This document shows, one piece after another, positions 7,835 to 16,287 of a stretch of 64,000 bases of DNA. The stretch spans positions 46,110-110,109 of the forward strand of contig CACXMA010000007.1 in the NCBI GenBank assembly GCA_902768665.1, written 5' to 3'. The notes beneath the pieces were generated by a model that made no database searches, was not told the origin of the DNA, and worked only from the letters and a program-made list of their open reading frames with translations. The translations under genes were made by a program, and so were the position numbers. Origin of the DNA: an uncultured Bacteroidia bacterium. GTDB taxonomy: Bacteria > Bacteroidota > Bacteroidia > Bacteroidales > UBA932. Every line of letters begins with the position of its first letter. Positions within the stretch are counted from its first letter, which is position 1.

Positions 7835-9439
7835 TCAGAAAGAATATTGTGCACGGATGAACATGCCCTTGTATTCCGGCTGCCAGCGGCACACGCCGCC
7901 CGAGCAGACCATGCCCTCGCGGCTGCGGCCGTAGCCGAGGATGCATTTGAAGGCGTTCCGGGACCAGGAAGCGGAGAGGTTCCAGTAGTGGTCTTTCGTG
8001 CTGCCGTGGTTGTACATATCGCTCAGCGAGAAGCTCCAGTGCGGGGCGATGCCGAGTTCGACAAGGCCGGCGACCCAGTCCCGCTCCCTTTCCTCGGAGT
8101 AGAGATACTGGAGCTCGGCGCGAAGGGAAGTCGCGTCGGAAATCTTGTACTGCCCCTCGAACACGAAGACATTCTGCGCCTCGGTGGCTTTCCGGTTGCC
8201 GTGGGTGGGGGAATTCTCCTGGATGGACACGAAGAGAACAGTCTTCAATCGGCGGTTCCACCGCCGCTCCAGGTCGATGTTGAGGTCGCGGTAGGCGAGC
8301 CGGGAATGGTCCTGCCGCGGCAGCACTTTCCCGAGCGCCTCGATCCAGGAGCCGCCGACATGGAGGGTCATGCCATATTTGCCGCCGAGGGCGGAACCGC
8401 GGCGGAAGCGGTAGTAGAGGTCGCCCCGGAAGCCGGATTCGCCTTCCGCAAAGGTCTCGTAGGGGTTGAGGCCCGCCAGCATGTAGGTCTGCTCCTGGCA
8501 CAGGGCCGGCAGGTAGTTGAGCGTATTGGAAGGGACGAGGGTCCCGAGGGTGCGGCTGGCCCGGAAGGCCATGTTGTCGAGATAGCGCCAACTGGCTGTC
8601 GCCGAGAAACCGCCGCCCTGCCAGGAGGCTTCCGCCGTGAGGGCACGGCCCCGCTGCAGCTCGTAGGTATCGCTGGCGCGGTCGTGACGCACGGGCGTGA
8701 AGTCCCGGCCTTTGCCGACATATTCGAAACTGAAGTGGAAGCTGCCCGGATCGGCCGAGAGCCGGAAAGAATGCAGGAGGACGGAAGAGGGAACTTCCTC
8801 CCCAAGCAGCAGCGTCATATCCGCTTCCGGGGACCATTCGTAGCGATGGACCAGCCCGGTCTCAAAGAGCAGGCCGAGCGGGTCGTCCCAGTCGAAAAGG
8901 CGGCTGGGAAGCAGGCTCAGATTGCCGCCGCTGACGAGGCTGGAGGCATATCCGGAGCGGTTCGCGGCGCTTCTCGGGGCGCCGGAAAGGAGGGTGACGG
9001 ACAGGCCCCTTGCCGGTAGGGAAGCCCGCAGGCGCACGCCGCCGAGCGAGTTGCCAAGGCCGAGGTTCCGGTCCTCCCAGCTGCGAAGGAGAATGCCGCT
9101 GCCAAACTGCTCATAGAAATCGCCGGCGGTGACCGACCAGGCATCCTCTTCCCAGGAAAGGTATTTGACCGGCAGTCCCCATCCCTTCAGCGCCGGGTCG
9201 TAGCCCGGGAGGGGAGAGGGATACCATTCGCCCTGGAGTCCGGCGGCGAAACGGCCCTTGCGGTAGTCGAGTTTGAGATAATTGTTGGAGTGGAAACCCT
9301 TGTAGGGGGAATCCTCCTCGTCGTCATAGAGGCTGCTGCTCTCCAGACTGCCGGACAGATGTCCGTCCGACTGCGCAGTCGCGGCCGGAGACAGCAACAG
9401 GAGCGCTGCCGCGAGACAGAAGAGGTGGCGCAGCTTCAT
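7835..9439 (-). CDS. Outer-membrane barrel protein, DUF6029-like
   Basis: 534 residues with a clear signal peptide (MKLRHLFCLAAALLLLSPA, cleaved near TAQS). The mature protein starts with LSGSLESSSLYDDEED and is rich in alternating aromatic beta strands, ending in FIRAQYSF with the terminal Phe typical of outer-membrane barrels. The opening (L-S-G-S-L-E-S) and length fit the Bacteroidetes DUF6029 family; this is from memory, not a search. Its start overlaps the upstream TlpA gene by 4 bp (ATGA), and the downstream lipoprotein starts one base after its stop, so it is translated with redox proteins on both sides. The substrate or partner is unknown. Confidence 0.7.
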   Translation of the reverse strand: MKLRHLFCLAAALLLLSPAATAQSDGHLSGSLESSSLYDDEEDSPYKGFHSNNYLKLDYRKGRFAAGLQGEWYPSPLPGYDPALKGWGLPVKYLSWEEDAWSVTAGDFYEQFGSGILLRSWEDRNLGLGNSLGGVRLRASLPARGLSVTLLSGAPRSAANRSGYASSLVSGGNLSLLPSRLFDWDDPLGLLFETGLVHRYEWSPEADMTLLLGEEVPSSVLLHSFRLSADPGSFHFSFEYVGKGRDFTPVRHDRASDTYELQRGRALTAEASWQGGGFSATASWRYLDNMAFRASRTLGTLVPSNTLNYLPALCQEQTYMLAGLNPYETFAEGESGFRGDLYYRFRRGSALGGKYGMTLHVGGSWIEALGKVLPRQDHSRLAYRDLNIDLERRWNRRLKTVLFVSIQENSPTHGNRKATEAQNVFVFEGQYKISDATSLRAELQYLYSEERERDWVAGLVELGIAPHWSFSLSDMYNHGSTKDHYWNLSASWSRNAFKCILGYGRSREGMVCSGGVCRWQPEYKGMFIRAQYSF

Positions 9440-9924
9440 CGGGCTTTCAGCAGCTCGGCTACCAGCGTGTTCTCGTCCCCGGGGATGTATCCGACATGGG
9501 ACCAGACCTGGTTGCCGTCCTTGTCAAAGACCAGCACGTGGGGAATGTCGCCGACATGGAGCGCCCGTTTGAACTCCCCGTTGGCGTCATAGAGGATCAC
9601 GGCGGGCCACTCGCTGCCGGCGGCCAGGGCCTTGGCGCGGGCGATGCTGCGGCTGTCGTCCTCGCAGACGGCGTAGATCCGAAGCGGCGTGTCCCAGTCG
9701 GGCGCCTGCTCGGCAAGGGCGTCGAGCTCCTTGCGGCAGAACTTGCACCAGGATGCCCAGAACGTGACGGCAAAAGGGGTCTTGTGGTCCACCAGGGTGG
9801 CGGAGGAGACTGTTTTTCCGCGGGCGTCTTCCAGGTCCCGGACGGGTAGGCGCTGGGCACGGGCCGTCAGGGAGAACAGCAGGGTGAGGGCGGCGACCGC
9901 CGTCAGGATACGAAGTTTCATCAT
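9436..9924 (-). CDS. TlpA-like periplasmic thioredoxin
   Basis: 162 residues. The signal peptide MMKLRILTAVAALTLLFSLTARA is followed by a thioredoxin-like domain. FWASWCKFCRKELDAL holds the CxxC active site (CKFC) and GDIPHVLVFDKDGN carries the cis-Pro. This is the TlpA/ResA family, which reduces or oxidises disulfides of exported proteins. The start at 9924 is one base after the stop of the upstream Omp28-type gene; longer readings of the frame would lie inside that gene. It overlaps the DUF6029 gene by 4 bp. Confidence 0.88.
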   Translation of the reverse strand: MMKLRILTAVAALTLLFSLTARAQRLPVRDLEDARGKTVSSATLVDHKTPFAVTFWASWCKFCRKELDALAEQAPDWDTPLRIYAVCEDDSRSIARAKALAAGSEWPAVILYDANGEFKRALHVGDIPHVLVFDKDGNQVWSHVGYIPGDENTLVAELLKAR

Positions 9925-9925
9925 C

Positions 9926-11296
9926 TTACTGGACAGGAACGATTTCGGCGTTCTGGATATAGTTGTTCGGATATTTGGACTTGGCTTTGTATTTGGCGAG
10001 ATTGCCGTAATCGCGGTAGATGTAGACAAGGACCGAGAGATTGTCGGTGTTCCAGCTACCGTCCAGCTCCGTCGACCAGTCGAGGGTCTTCGTACCGCCG
10101 GCTTCCACCTCGACGTCATCGCCGAGGATACTGCCAGTGAGCAGCTTTCGGGCGACGTTGTCATGTGAGAAATCCGAAAGGGTCTGGGTGCCGCCGGTCG
10201 TCGGGAAGAAGGTCTGGGCCTGGATGATGCCGCTTTCCAGGACGAGGGCTACGACCTTGTAGGTCTCGGCGGTCGTGCTGCGGATTTCGGTGCTGACGCT
10301 GAGCTGGCTGCCGGAAAGGGTAGCGGTGGTGGTACTGGCGGCCGTGCAGAGGAACTTGCCGCTGAAATCGTTCATCACCGAGATGACCTTGTTTGCCGTA
10401 TAGTCGGTATCGGTGTAGTTGTCGACAGGCTTCCAGCCGGCGATGACCCCGGTCGGGTATCCTTCGATGCTATAGGATTTGCAGAGCGTATCGGACGGCT
10501 TGAAATAGAGCGGATATCCTGCGGACGCGTGGAAGGTGACATATACGAAGCGCTCCTGCTGCGCCGCGACCTTGTGGAAAGTTTCGTCCATGTAGGGGCA
10601 GTAGCCGCACCAGGTGGCGGTAAAGCGCATGGCGAGGATATTCGCGCCTGCAATCTGGCCGCTCTGGCTGATCATCACGGGGATGCAGCTGCCGTCCTGC
10701 GTGCAGACGGAAACGACGCCGCTGCGGCCCTGCTCATTCGGGTTGGCTTCTGCGCGGCATTTGACCTTTTCGCCGCTGAAGGGGTTGCCGCTGCGGGACA
10801 CTTCCGTAATCCAGGGGTCTACGATAGTTATTTCGTACGCGCGCTCGTGCGAGACGACGGTGAATTCGAAATCGCCGCCTTCGGGGCCGAGAGCGATACC
10901 GGTCGGTTCGATGGAGAAGATATCCGGATTGAAACGCTGGGCGACAGTGACGGTCAGGGTCAGTCCGTCAGCGGAAACCAGCAGTTTCGCGCTGCGGCCT
11001 TCGGACTCATCCGGAATCTCGGTGACACTGACGGTAAGGGTGCCTTCCCCATTTCCCGAGGCGGGGGAGACGGTGCACCAGCTTTCATCGGTGCTGCTGG
11101 CGGTCCAGCTGCCGGAAGCCGTGACACTCACCTGCTGCGTGCCGCCGGTATGGTCAAACTCGAGGCTGGAAGTATTCAGGGAAAAAACGGAAGTCTGTTC
11201 TTCGGGCTTTTCTTCGGGCTCTTCCTTGTTCTGCTCGGAGCAGGATGCAAACGCTGCCAGGGCCAGAATGACTGTAAAATAGCGGAAAGATTTCAT
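9926..11296 (-). CDS. Omp28-type lipoprotein with BACON domains and CxxC
   Basis: 456 residues. The lipobox is FASCSEQ, so it is a lipoprotein. An acidic linker is followed by a BACON domain (about residues 38-125; FDHTGGTQQVSVTASGSW is characteristic), then a second BACON-like or Ig-like domain (about 130-215; LGPEGGDFEFTVVS). The C-terminal half is the Omp28 thioredoxin-like domain with FTATWCGYCPYMDETF, active site CGYC, and a final beta domain with TTGGTQTLSDFSHDNVARKLL. It is the first gene of the operon, with a minus-strand -7 box 24 nt upstream. It is paralogous in architecture to the last gene of the same operon, which lacks the BACON domains. Confidence 0.88.
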   Translation of the reverse strand: MKSFRYFTVILALAAFASCSEQNKEEPEEKPEEQTSVFSLNTSSLEFDHTGGTQQVSVTASGSWTASSTDESWCTVSPASGNGEGTLTVSVTEIPDESEGRSAKLLVSADGLTLTVTVAQRFNPDIFSIEPTGIALGPEGGDFEFTVVSHERAYEITIVDPWITEVSRSGNPFSGEKVKCRAEANPNEQGRSGVVSVCTQDGSCIPVMISQSGQIAGANILAMRFTATWCGYCPYMDETFHKVAAQQERFVYVTFHASAGYPLYFKPSDTLCKSYSIEGYPTGVIAGWKPVDNYTDTDYTANKVISVMNDFSGKFLCTAASTTTATLSGSQLSVSTEIRSTTAETYKVVALVLESGIIQAQTFFPTTGGTQTLSDFSHDNVARKLLTGSILGDDVEVEAGGTKTLDWSTELDGSWNTDNLSVLVYIYRDYGNLAKYKAKSKYPNNYIQNAEIVPVQ

Positions 11297-11320
11297 GGGG
11301 CGTTAAAGTATTGTCCGCTA

Positions 11321-11328
11321 CAAATTTA
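11321..11328 (-). promoter_or_regulatory. -7 box TAAATTTG for the Omp28-TlpA-DUF6029 operon
   Basis: The minus strand reads TAAATTTG, 24 nt before the ATG at 11296, in an A+T-rich divergent gap. Confidence 0.55.
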
Positions 11329-11362
11329 TAAAAATATTTAAAAAAATTTAAAACTTTATTAT

Positions 11363-11370
11363 TATCTTGC
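11363..11370 (+). promoter_or_regulatory. -7 box TATCTTGC for the repeat lipoprotein
   Basis: TATCTTGC, 24 nt before the ATG at 11395, at the end of an A+T-rich stretch (11327-11360). The same variant is used before nanA and ssb. Confidence 0.5.
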
Positions 11371-11394
11371 GCTCAGAATCAAATCTCAATCAAC

Positions 11395-14055
11395 ATGTTT
11401 GGTAGTAAGAAAGTATGGGCAGCCGCTCTGGTTGCCGTTGCAGGACTCGTTTCCCTGTCCTGTAACAAGGATGAAAAAGATGATGAGAAGGGCGGCGGTG
11501 CCGTCATCAGCATCTTTGCCGAAAATGACACGTTCAATGAAGAGGGCGCCGCTACTGTCAATCTGGCGGTATCCGGCGAGGCGAGCGGGGAAATCGTCGC
11601 CACCATCGCCGTCGGTTCCAAGGCCGAGGAGGGTTTCACGGCCGTTTCCGCCGAGGCGCTTACCCTTGAGAACAGCATCAAGATCGCCAAGGGCACCAAG
11701 AGTGTTTCCCTGGACGTGAAGGTCGACTTCTCCAAGGTCTCCGAAGGACAGGAAGCCGTCATCACCATCGCCTCCGCAACGGGCGCCAAGGTGGACGAGA
11801 CCGCCGGCACGGCCTACATTAAGGTCCCGGCCATCTACAAAGGCGAGACTCCCGTCGAGGGCAGTTCCGACTGGTCCATCATCGGCTCCCTCCTCGGCTC
11901 CAATTGGGACAAGGACTTTGTCGCCGATGAGGTGGAAGGCGTTTTCGTCGTGAAGAATGTCCAGCTGACCGCTGACAGCGAGTTCAAGTTCCGTTTCCAG
12001 AAGGATTGGGCCGTCAATCGCGGCGGCGCGTTCACCGAACTCGGCAAGGGCTTCGCCTGCGCGCAGGACGGTGACAATGTCAAGGTCGGCGCCGAAGGTA
12101 TCTATGATATCTATTACAATCCCGGGGTCGAGCAGATCGGAGTTGTCGCTACGGGCGGTAGCGTCGAGTGGACTTCCAACGCTTCCCAGTCCGGTACGCT
12201 GAACTGGAATATCGAGTACAAGGGCACCCAGTGGGTCCCCGGCTACTACAGCTACGGCGAGCTGGAAGTAATCAGTATCACTGAGACCGGCGGTTCCTTC
12301 TATCACCTGATGCTCGTCGACCTGTCCGATGGAGAGGACTATCTCGAGGCGCTCACCAGCAACCACGAAGAGACCATCGCCGCCATCCAGAACGAAATCG
12401 AGGACGCGATTGCCGACGAGATGGAGTACTATGGTGAAACCCGCGAAGAGGCCATCCCTGAGATCCTCTACAAGGAGGAGAACGACGGATCGGAACTCTA
12501 CTTCTACGGCCAGTCTGCCGGCGAATACCAGTTCGTCATCCTCTCCGCCAATGACAACGCAGAACTTGACGGCGGTTTTGCCGTGGTCAACTTCTCGAAG
12601 ACGACGGATGCGCAGGAGACTTACGACTGGGGCTTCAACCCGACGAAGAACAACGACTGGACGGCCGCCTGGGATGGCTGGTACACCGGCTATGAAGGCA
12701 AATACTACTGGGCTGTGGGTACCGCTACCGGCGTCACCTATATCTATGTGGACACCTATACGGACGAAGAAATCGATGAGTATCTGGACGGTGATATCGT
12801 GAATATGTTCAATTCACTCCAGACCAATATCGCAGATGCACTTGCAGATGGCACAACCGCCGAGGAACTGGCCGAACAGCTCGACGCCGTCGATGAAAGC
12901 GGTAACTTCGAGACCCTGCTCAATACCTATGGCGCTACCGGCGCGACCAATGCCTACATTCTCGGTATCGATGCGGAAGGCAAGGTCCTCAACACCTACG
13001 GCGTGTCCGAAATCGTGATCCCCGAGGTTGAGGTGGTGCCGGTCGAATGGTCCGAGCGTACAGACTGGGCCCTCAATTACGACCCGACCGTGGATACGGA
13101 AGATGACGAGTATAACCAGGCCGTCGTCACTACAGCCTGCGACGCCGAATACTTTGTCACTGCGATCTATGACGCCGGTATCCGGGATGCGTATTCGCTC
13201 GACGAGATCGGCGACGATGCCCTCTATTATGTCAAACTGTATTCCCAGTACGGATATACGGTGGAGGATCTTTGCGGATACGGTCTCGTGCATAAGAGTG
13301 TCCCGGCCGTTGAAGCGTGGAAGGATCTTTCCAACGGAATGGAAGCCTTTATCTTCGGCATCACTGCTGACGGAAAGCTGACCGGCGAGTGGCACAGCGA
13401 GCCCCTGACGGGTATCGAGGAAGTCCCCGGCGAGGAATTCGAGATGGTTCTCCAGAGCAACTGGAGCGTCACCACCGTCGGTTCCGCCTACAAGGAAGGC
13501 GAAGATGATGTCATCGACATCGAGGTCAACTGCCCCGGCATCCTCTGGTACTCCATCGAGGAGAATACCCAGGCCGACCTGGATTATTACTATGGCGGTT
13601 CCATCCAGGGCTTCGCCCAGGCCATCGAAGAAGATCTCGCCGACTATCTGGGTACCTACACGATGGATGAGCTCCTCTACAGCGGCGCCGATCCGATGCC
13701 GAGCATCTATGTCTACAACTTCGACACTCCGACCACGATCTATATCGTCGAGTTTGACGAGAACGGCAAGGCTACCGGTCGCTACGGCGCTACTGCCGTG
13801 ACCATCCCGAGCGGCGACACCGGCGGCCTGGCCGTGGCCAAATCTTCCGTCCGTCATCCGGCGCTTCGCCACAGCGGTCTGCGCATCGGCAAGAACCTGC
13901 AGCAGTCCAAGCCTGAGGCCCGCCGTCCGGTTCTCGGAAAGAAGGTCCGCAAAGCGGTGAACCCGAGTGCACCCAAGCTCGTGAGCCGCAGCAGTGCCGC
14001 CGCCGTCAAGCCCGCTTCCAAAAAGATCGGCCGCAAGGCTGCGATCGTAAAGTAG
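11395..14055 (+). CDS. Large acidic repeat lipoprotein with basic C-terminal tail
   Basis: 886 residues; family not recognised. The lipobox is LVSLSCNK, so it is a lipidated surface or periplasmic protein. Residues about 30-150 look like a Calx-beta-type strand domain (GAATVNLAVSGEASGE). Residues about 160-250 (WSIIGSLLGSNWDKD, FRFQKDWAVNRGG) resemble the carbohydrate-binding modules of SusE/SusF. Four diverged units follow, starting near residues 257, 410, 548 and 681; each opens with a Trp/Tyr-rich strand and closes with a pattern like AYILGIDAEGKVLNTYG. The body is strongly acidic. The last 70 or so residues (from about 816) are very basic (SVRHPALRHSGLRIGK, LGKKVRKAV, KKIGRKAAIVK), which is unusual for a lipoprotein. 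The gene stands alone between its own promoter and terminator. Confidence 0.8.
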   Translation: MFGSKKVWAAALVAVAGLVSLSCNKDEKDDEKGGGAVISIFAENDTFNEEGAATVNLAVSGEASGEIVATIAVGSKAEEGFTAVSAEALTLENSIKIAKGTKSVSLDVKVDFSKVSEGQEAVITIASATGAKVDETAGTAYIKVPAIYKGETPVEGSSDWSIIGSLLGSNWDKDFVADEVEGVFVVKNVQLTADSEFKFRFQKDWAVNRGGAFTELGKGFACAQDGDNVKVGAEGIYDIYYNPGVEQIGVVATGGSVEWTSNASQSGTLNWNIEYKGTQWVPGYYSYGELEVISITETGGSFYHLMLVDLSDGEDYLEALTSNHEETIAAIQNEIEDAIADEMEYYGETREEAIPEILYKEENDGSELYFYGQSAGEYQFVILSANDNAELDGGFAVVNFSKTTDAQETYDWGFNPTKNNDWTAAWDGWYTGYEGKYYWAVGTATGVTYIYVDTYTDEEIDEYLDGDIVNMFNSLQTNIADALADGTTAEELAEQLDAVDESGNFETLLNTYGATGATNAYILGIDAEGKVLNTYGVSEIVIPEVEVVPVEWSERTDWALNYDPTVDTEDDEYNQAVVTTACDAEYFVTAIYDAGIRDAYSLDEIGDDALYYVKLYSQYGYTVEDLCGYGLVHKSVPAVEAWKDLSNGMEAFIFGITADGKLTGEWHSEPLTGIEEVPGEEFEMVLQSNWSVTTVGSAYKEGEDDVIDIEVNCPGILWYSIEENTQADLDYYYGGSIQGFAQAIEEDLADYLGTYTMDELLYSGADPMPSIYVYNFDTPTTIYIVEFDENGKATGRYGATAVTIPSGDTGGLAVAKSSVRHPALRHSGLRIGKNLQQSKPEARRPVLGKKVRKAVNPSAPKLVSRSSAAAVKPASKKIGRKAAIVK

Positions 14056-14077
14056 GCGGTCTGACCGATACAAAGAG

Positions 14078-14109
14078 AAAGGGCGTCCCAATGGCGGGGC
14101 GCCCTTTTT
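14078..14109 (+). terminator. Bidirectional terminator after the repeat lipoprotein
   Basis: AAAGGGCGTCCC pairs with GGGGCGCCCTTT across a short loop, followed by five T residues. The A-run on the left lets it also end the convergent epimerase transcript. Confidence 0.85.
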
Positions 14110-14128
14110 GCTGTCGTTGCATCCGGAA

Positions 14129-15307
14129 TTATCCCAGGATCTCGGTGTAGAGCTCCGCGGTCTTGAGCATCATGCGGGGGATGTGGAAAGGTCCCTTGAA
14201 GAGATTGCCCTTGGCCGGCTGGGCGACAGTGCCGTCGCGGTGGAGGTAGCCGTACCACTCGCCGTAGCTGATGTCCGGGAATACGCGGTAGGCATAGTCG
14301 AAGGCCTTCCGGTGCATGTCGAGATACTTTTCCTTCCCCGTCGCCTGGTAGGCATAGAGGGCGGCGATGATGGTCTCGCACTGCGGCCACCAGAACTTCA
14401 TGTCCTGCGAGTAGTCCTGCGGCGGGAAGTTCTTGCAGTCGCGGAAATTGATCATGCCGCCGCCGCACTCCTCGTCCCAGCCCCACTGCCAGGCCCAGTC
14501 GATGATCGTGGTGCCGATGCGGACGAGACGCTCGTCCCAGCCGCGCTGCTTGGCGATGTCGAGGATGAACCAGCCCGTCTCCATGCAGTGGCCGGGGTTG
14601 ATGGTCCTTCCGGCGCAGGTGTCGATGAATTCGCCTTCCGGGCCGACCATTTCGAGGATGGTCTTGAACTCCGGCTTCATGAAATACCGCTCCAGCTCGT
14701 TGATGGAGCGGTCGATCTGCTCCTCCAGGACCGGGTCGTCGGAGACCTGGGCGATGACGTTCGCGACGTTGATGAGCATCATGGTGATGCTGTGGCCACG
14801 GGCCTCGAAGTTGTACTTCGCCGGCAGGAAACCGGGGGTGCCGATCATCTTGAGAATGCGTTTGAACAGCTCGACGGCCTTGTCGGCGTAGGACGGATCA
14901 TCCGCGGCGAGGCTGTACTCGGCGAAGGCGATGGCGGCAAAGCACTCGGAGAAGACATAGCGGCGCTTCTGCACGGGCTTGCCGTCCTCGGTGACGGAGA
15001 AGAACATGTGGCCGTCGGTGTCGAAGCAGTGGGCCTCGATGAAGTCGATGCAGGACTTCGAGGCGGCGAGGTATTCGTCGTTCCCATGCACGAGGGCGGC
15101 AAGGGCGGCGACATAGCCGAAGCGGCCCTGGAACCAGACGGACTTGGTCGTGTCCATCAGGGCGCCGTCTCGGTCGAGGCAGGTGTAGACGCCGCCGTTG
15201 ACGGGGTCGAGGCCGTTCTCAAGCCAGAAGGGAAGGATGTCGGTGATGAGGTCGGACTGCACGTGGACACGGCATTCAGACAGGTATTGCATCTGCTCTT
15301 TTGTCAT
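14129..15307 (-). CDS. N-acylglucosamine 2-epimerase family protein (AGE/RenBP)
   Basis: 392 residues, the usual size of the AGE family, which folds as an (alpha/alpha)6 barrel and interconverts N-acetylglucosamine and N-acetylmannosamine. Visible blocks are DPVNGGVYTCLDRDG, KSVWFQGRFGYVAALAAL, INPGHCMETGWF (with a conserved active-site His) and a final DGTVAQPAKGNLFKGPFH. It starts 3 bases after the stop of nanA, so the pair is one unit. Together they fit sialic acid breakdown: the lyase makes N-acetylmannosamine and pyruvate, and the epimerase passes the sugar on to N-acetylglucosamine. Some family members act on other sugars such as cellobiose, but the neighbour makes the amino-sugar role most likely. 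Confidence 0.9.
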   Translation of the reverse strand: MTKEQMQYLSECRVHVQSDLITDILPFWLENGLDPVNGGVYTCLDRDGALMDTTKSVWFQGRFGYVAALAALVHGNDEYLAASKSCIDFIEAHCFDTDGHMFFSVTEDGKPVQKRRYVFSECFAAIAFAEYSLAADDPSYADKAVELFKRILKMIGTPGFLPAKYNFEARGHSITMMLINVANVIAQVSDDPVLEEQIDRSINELERYFMKPEFKTILEMVGPEGEFIDTCAGRTINPGHCMETGWFILDIAKQRGWDERLVRIGTTIIDWAWQWGWDEECGGGMINFRDCKNFPPQDYSQDMKFWWPQCETIIAALYAYQATGKEKYLDMHRKAFDYAYRVFPDISYGEWYGYLHRDGTVAQPAKGNLFKGPFHIPRMMLKTAELYTEILG

Positions 15308-15310
15308 GGA

Positions 15311-16228
15311 TCAGAAGATGTTGCAGTGGTTGAAGAAATCGATTTCCTCGAGCTGGGCCTTCAGGGCGGCCTCCTCGTCGGGGGTAATGTTGCGCCAGGG
15401 GGTGCGGTTCGGGCCGAGATCCAGTCCAATCAGCTTCATGATGCGCTTGCCGCCGACGATGTTGCCGCGGAAGTTGCAGATGACGTTGATGACCGCCTGG
15501 GAGTAGTCCTGGAGCTCGCGGGCCTTCTCGAGGTCTCCGGCGGCCCAGGCCTCGCCGATGGCGACCTGGACGCGGCCGTTGTAGTTCGTGGTGCCGCAGA
15601 TGCCGCCCTGTGCGCCGCCCTGGGCGAGGGACGGCAGATAGGTCTCGTCCTGGCCGTGGAGCATGTCGAACTTGCCGCCTTTGTAGAGCCGGCACTGGTT
15701 GTATTCATAGAGGCTCTCGAAGGTGTACTTGATGCCCGCGAAGTTGGGGATGCGGCCGTCGACGGCCTTCAGCAGATCCAGCATCGGCAGGAAGCAGCCG
15801 TTGAAGGCGGGGATATGGTAGAAGTAGAACGGAAGCTCCGGCGCGGCGGCGGCGATCGTCTCGCAGTACTGCACGAGCTCCTCGATGCGGCCGATCTTCG
15901 GGAACGGCGGGGCCATGGCACCGATGCCCCAGGCACCGATCGCGGCGGCGTGGCGTGCCAGAGCGGCGGACTCCCGGAGGCAGCAGCTGCCGACATGGAC
16001 GATGACCTTGAAGCCCTTGGGGGCCGCCTTCATCCAGGCCTCGGCCAGGGTCTTGCGTTCCTCGGTGGTCAGCATATAGCCCTCGCCGGAGGAACCGTTG
16101 ATGAAAACGCCCTTGAGGCCGTTTTTCGCCAGCATCGCGGCATAGGCGGGAATGGGCTCGGTGTTGATATCGCCGTTGGGACGCATCGGGGTAAAGGGTG
16201 CGTCGATAAGACCGATGATTTTTTCCAT
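15311..16228 (-). CDS. nanA: N-acetylneuraminate lyase
   Basis: 305 residues from the ATG at 16228 (MEKIIGLIDAPFTP), which matches the normal length; an in-frame upstream ATG would add ten residues with no family support and would reach past the promoter. It is a class I aldolase of the NanA/DapA family that splits sialic acid into N-acetylmannosamine and pyruvate. VFINGSSGEGYML holds the GSSGEG carboxylate-binding loop typical of NanA rather than DapA. FYFYHIPA has the catalytic Tyr, and FAGIKYT the Schiff-base Lys. It is followed directly by the AGE-family epimerase. A TATCTTGC box lies 26 nt upstream. Confidence 0.95.
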   Translation of the reverse strand: MEKIIGLIDAPFTPMRPNGDINTEPIPAYAAMLAKNGLKGVFINGSSGEGYMLTTEERKTLAEAWMKAAPKGFKVIVHVGSCCLRESAALARHAAAIGAWGIGAMAPPFPKIGRIEELVQYCETIAAAAPELPFYFYHIPAFNGCFLPMLDLLKAVDGRIPNFAGIKYTFESLYEYNQCRLYKGGKFDMLHGQDETYLPSLAQGGAQGGICGTTNYNGRVQVAIGEAWAAGDLEKARELQDYSQAVINVICNFRGNIVGGKRIMKLIGLDLGPNRTPWRNITPDEEAALKAQLEEIDFFNHCNIF

Positions 16229-16254
16229 GATAGCTAGTAGTTTCAGTGTGTCCT

Positions 16255-16262
16255 GCAAGATA
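16255..16262 (-). promoter_or_regulatory. -7 box TATCTTGC for nanA-epimerase
   Basis: The minus strand reads TATCTTGC 26 nt before the nanA ATG, in the short gap after the flippase-like gene. Confidence 0.55.
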
Positions 16263-16287
16263 CGAAAAAATCCGGAATAATGCTATT

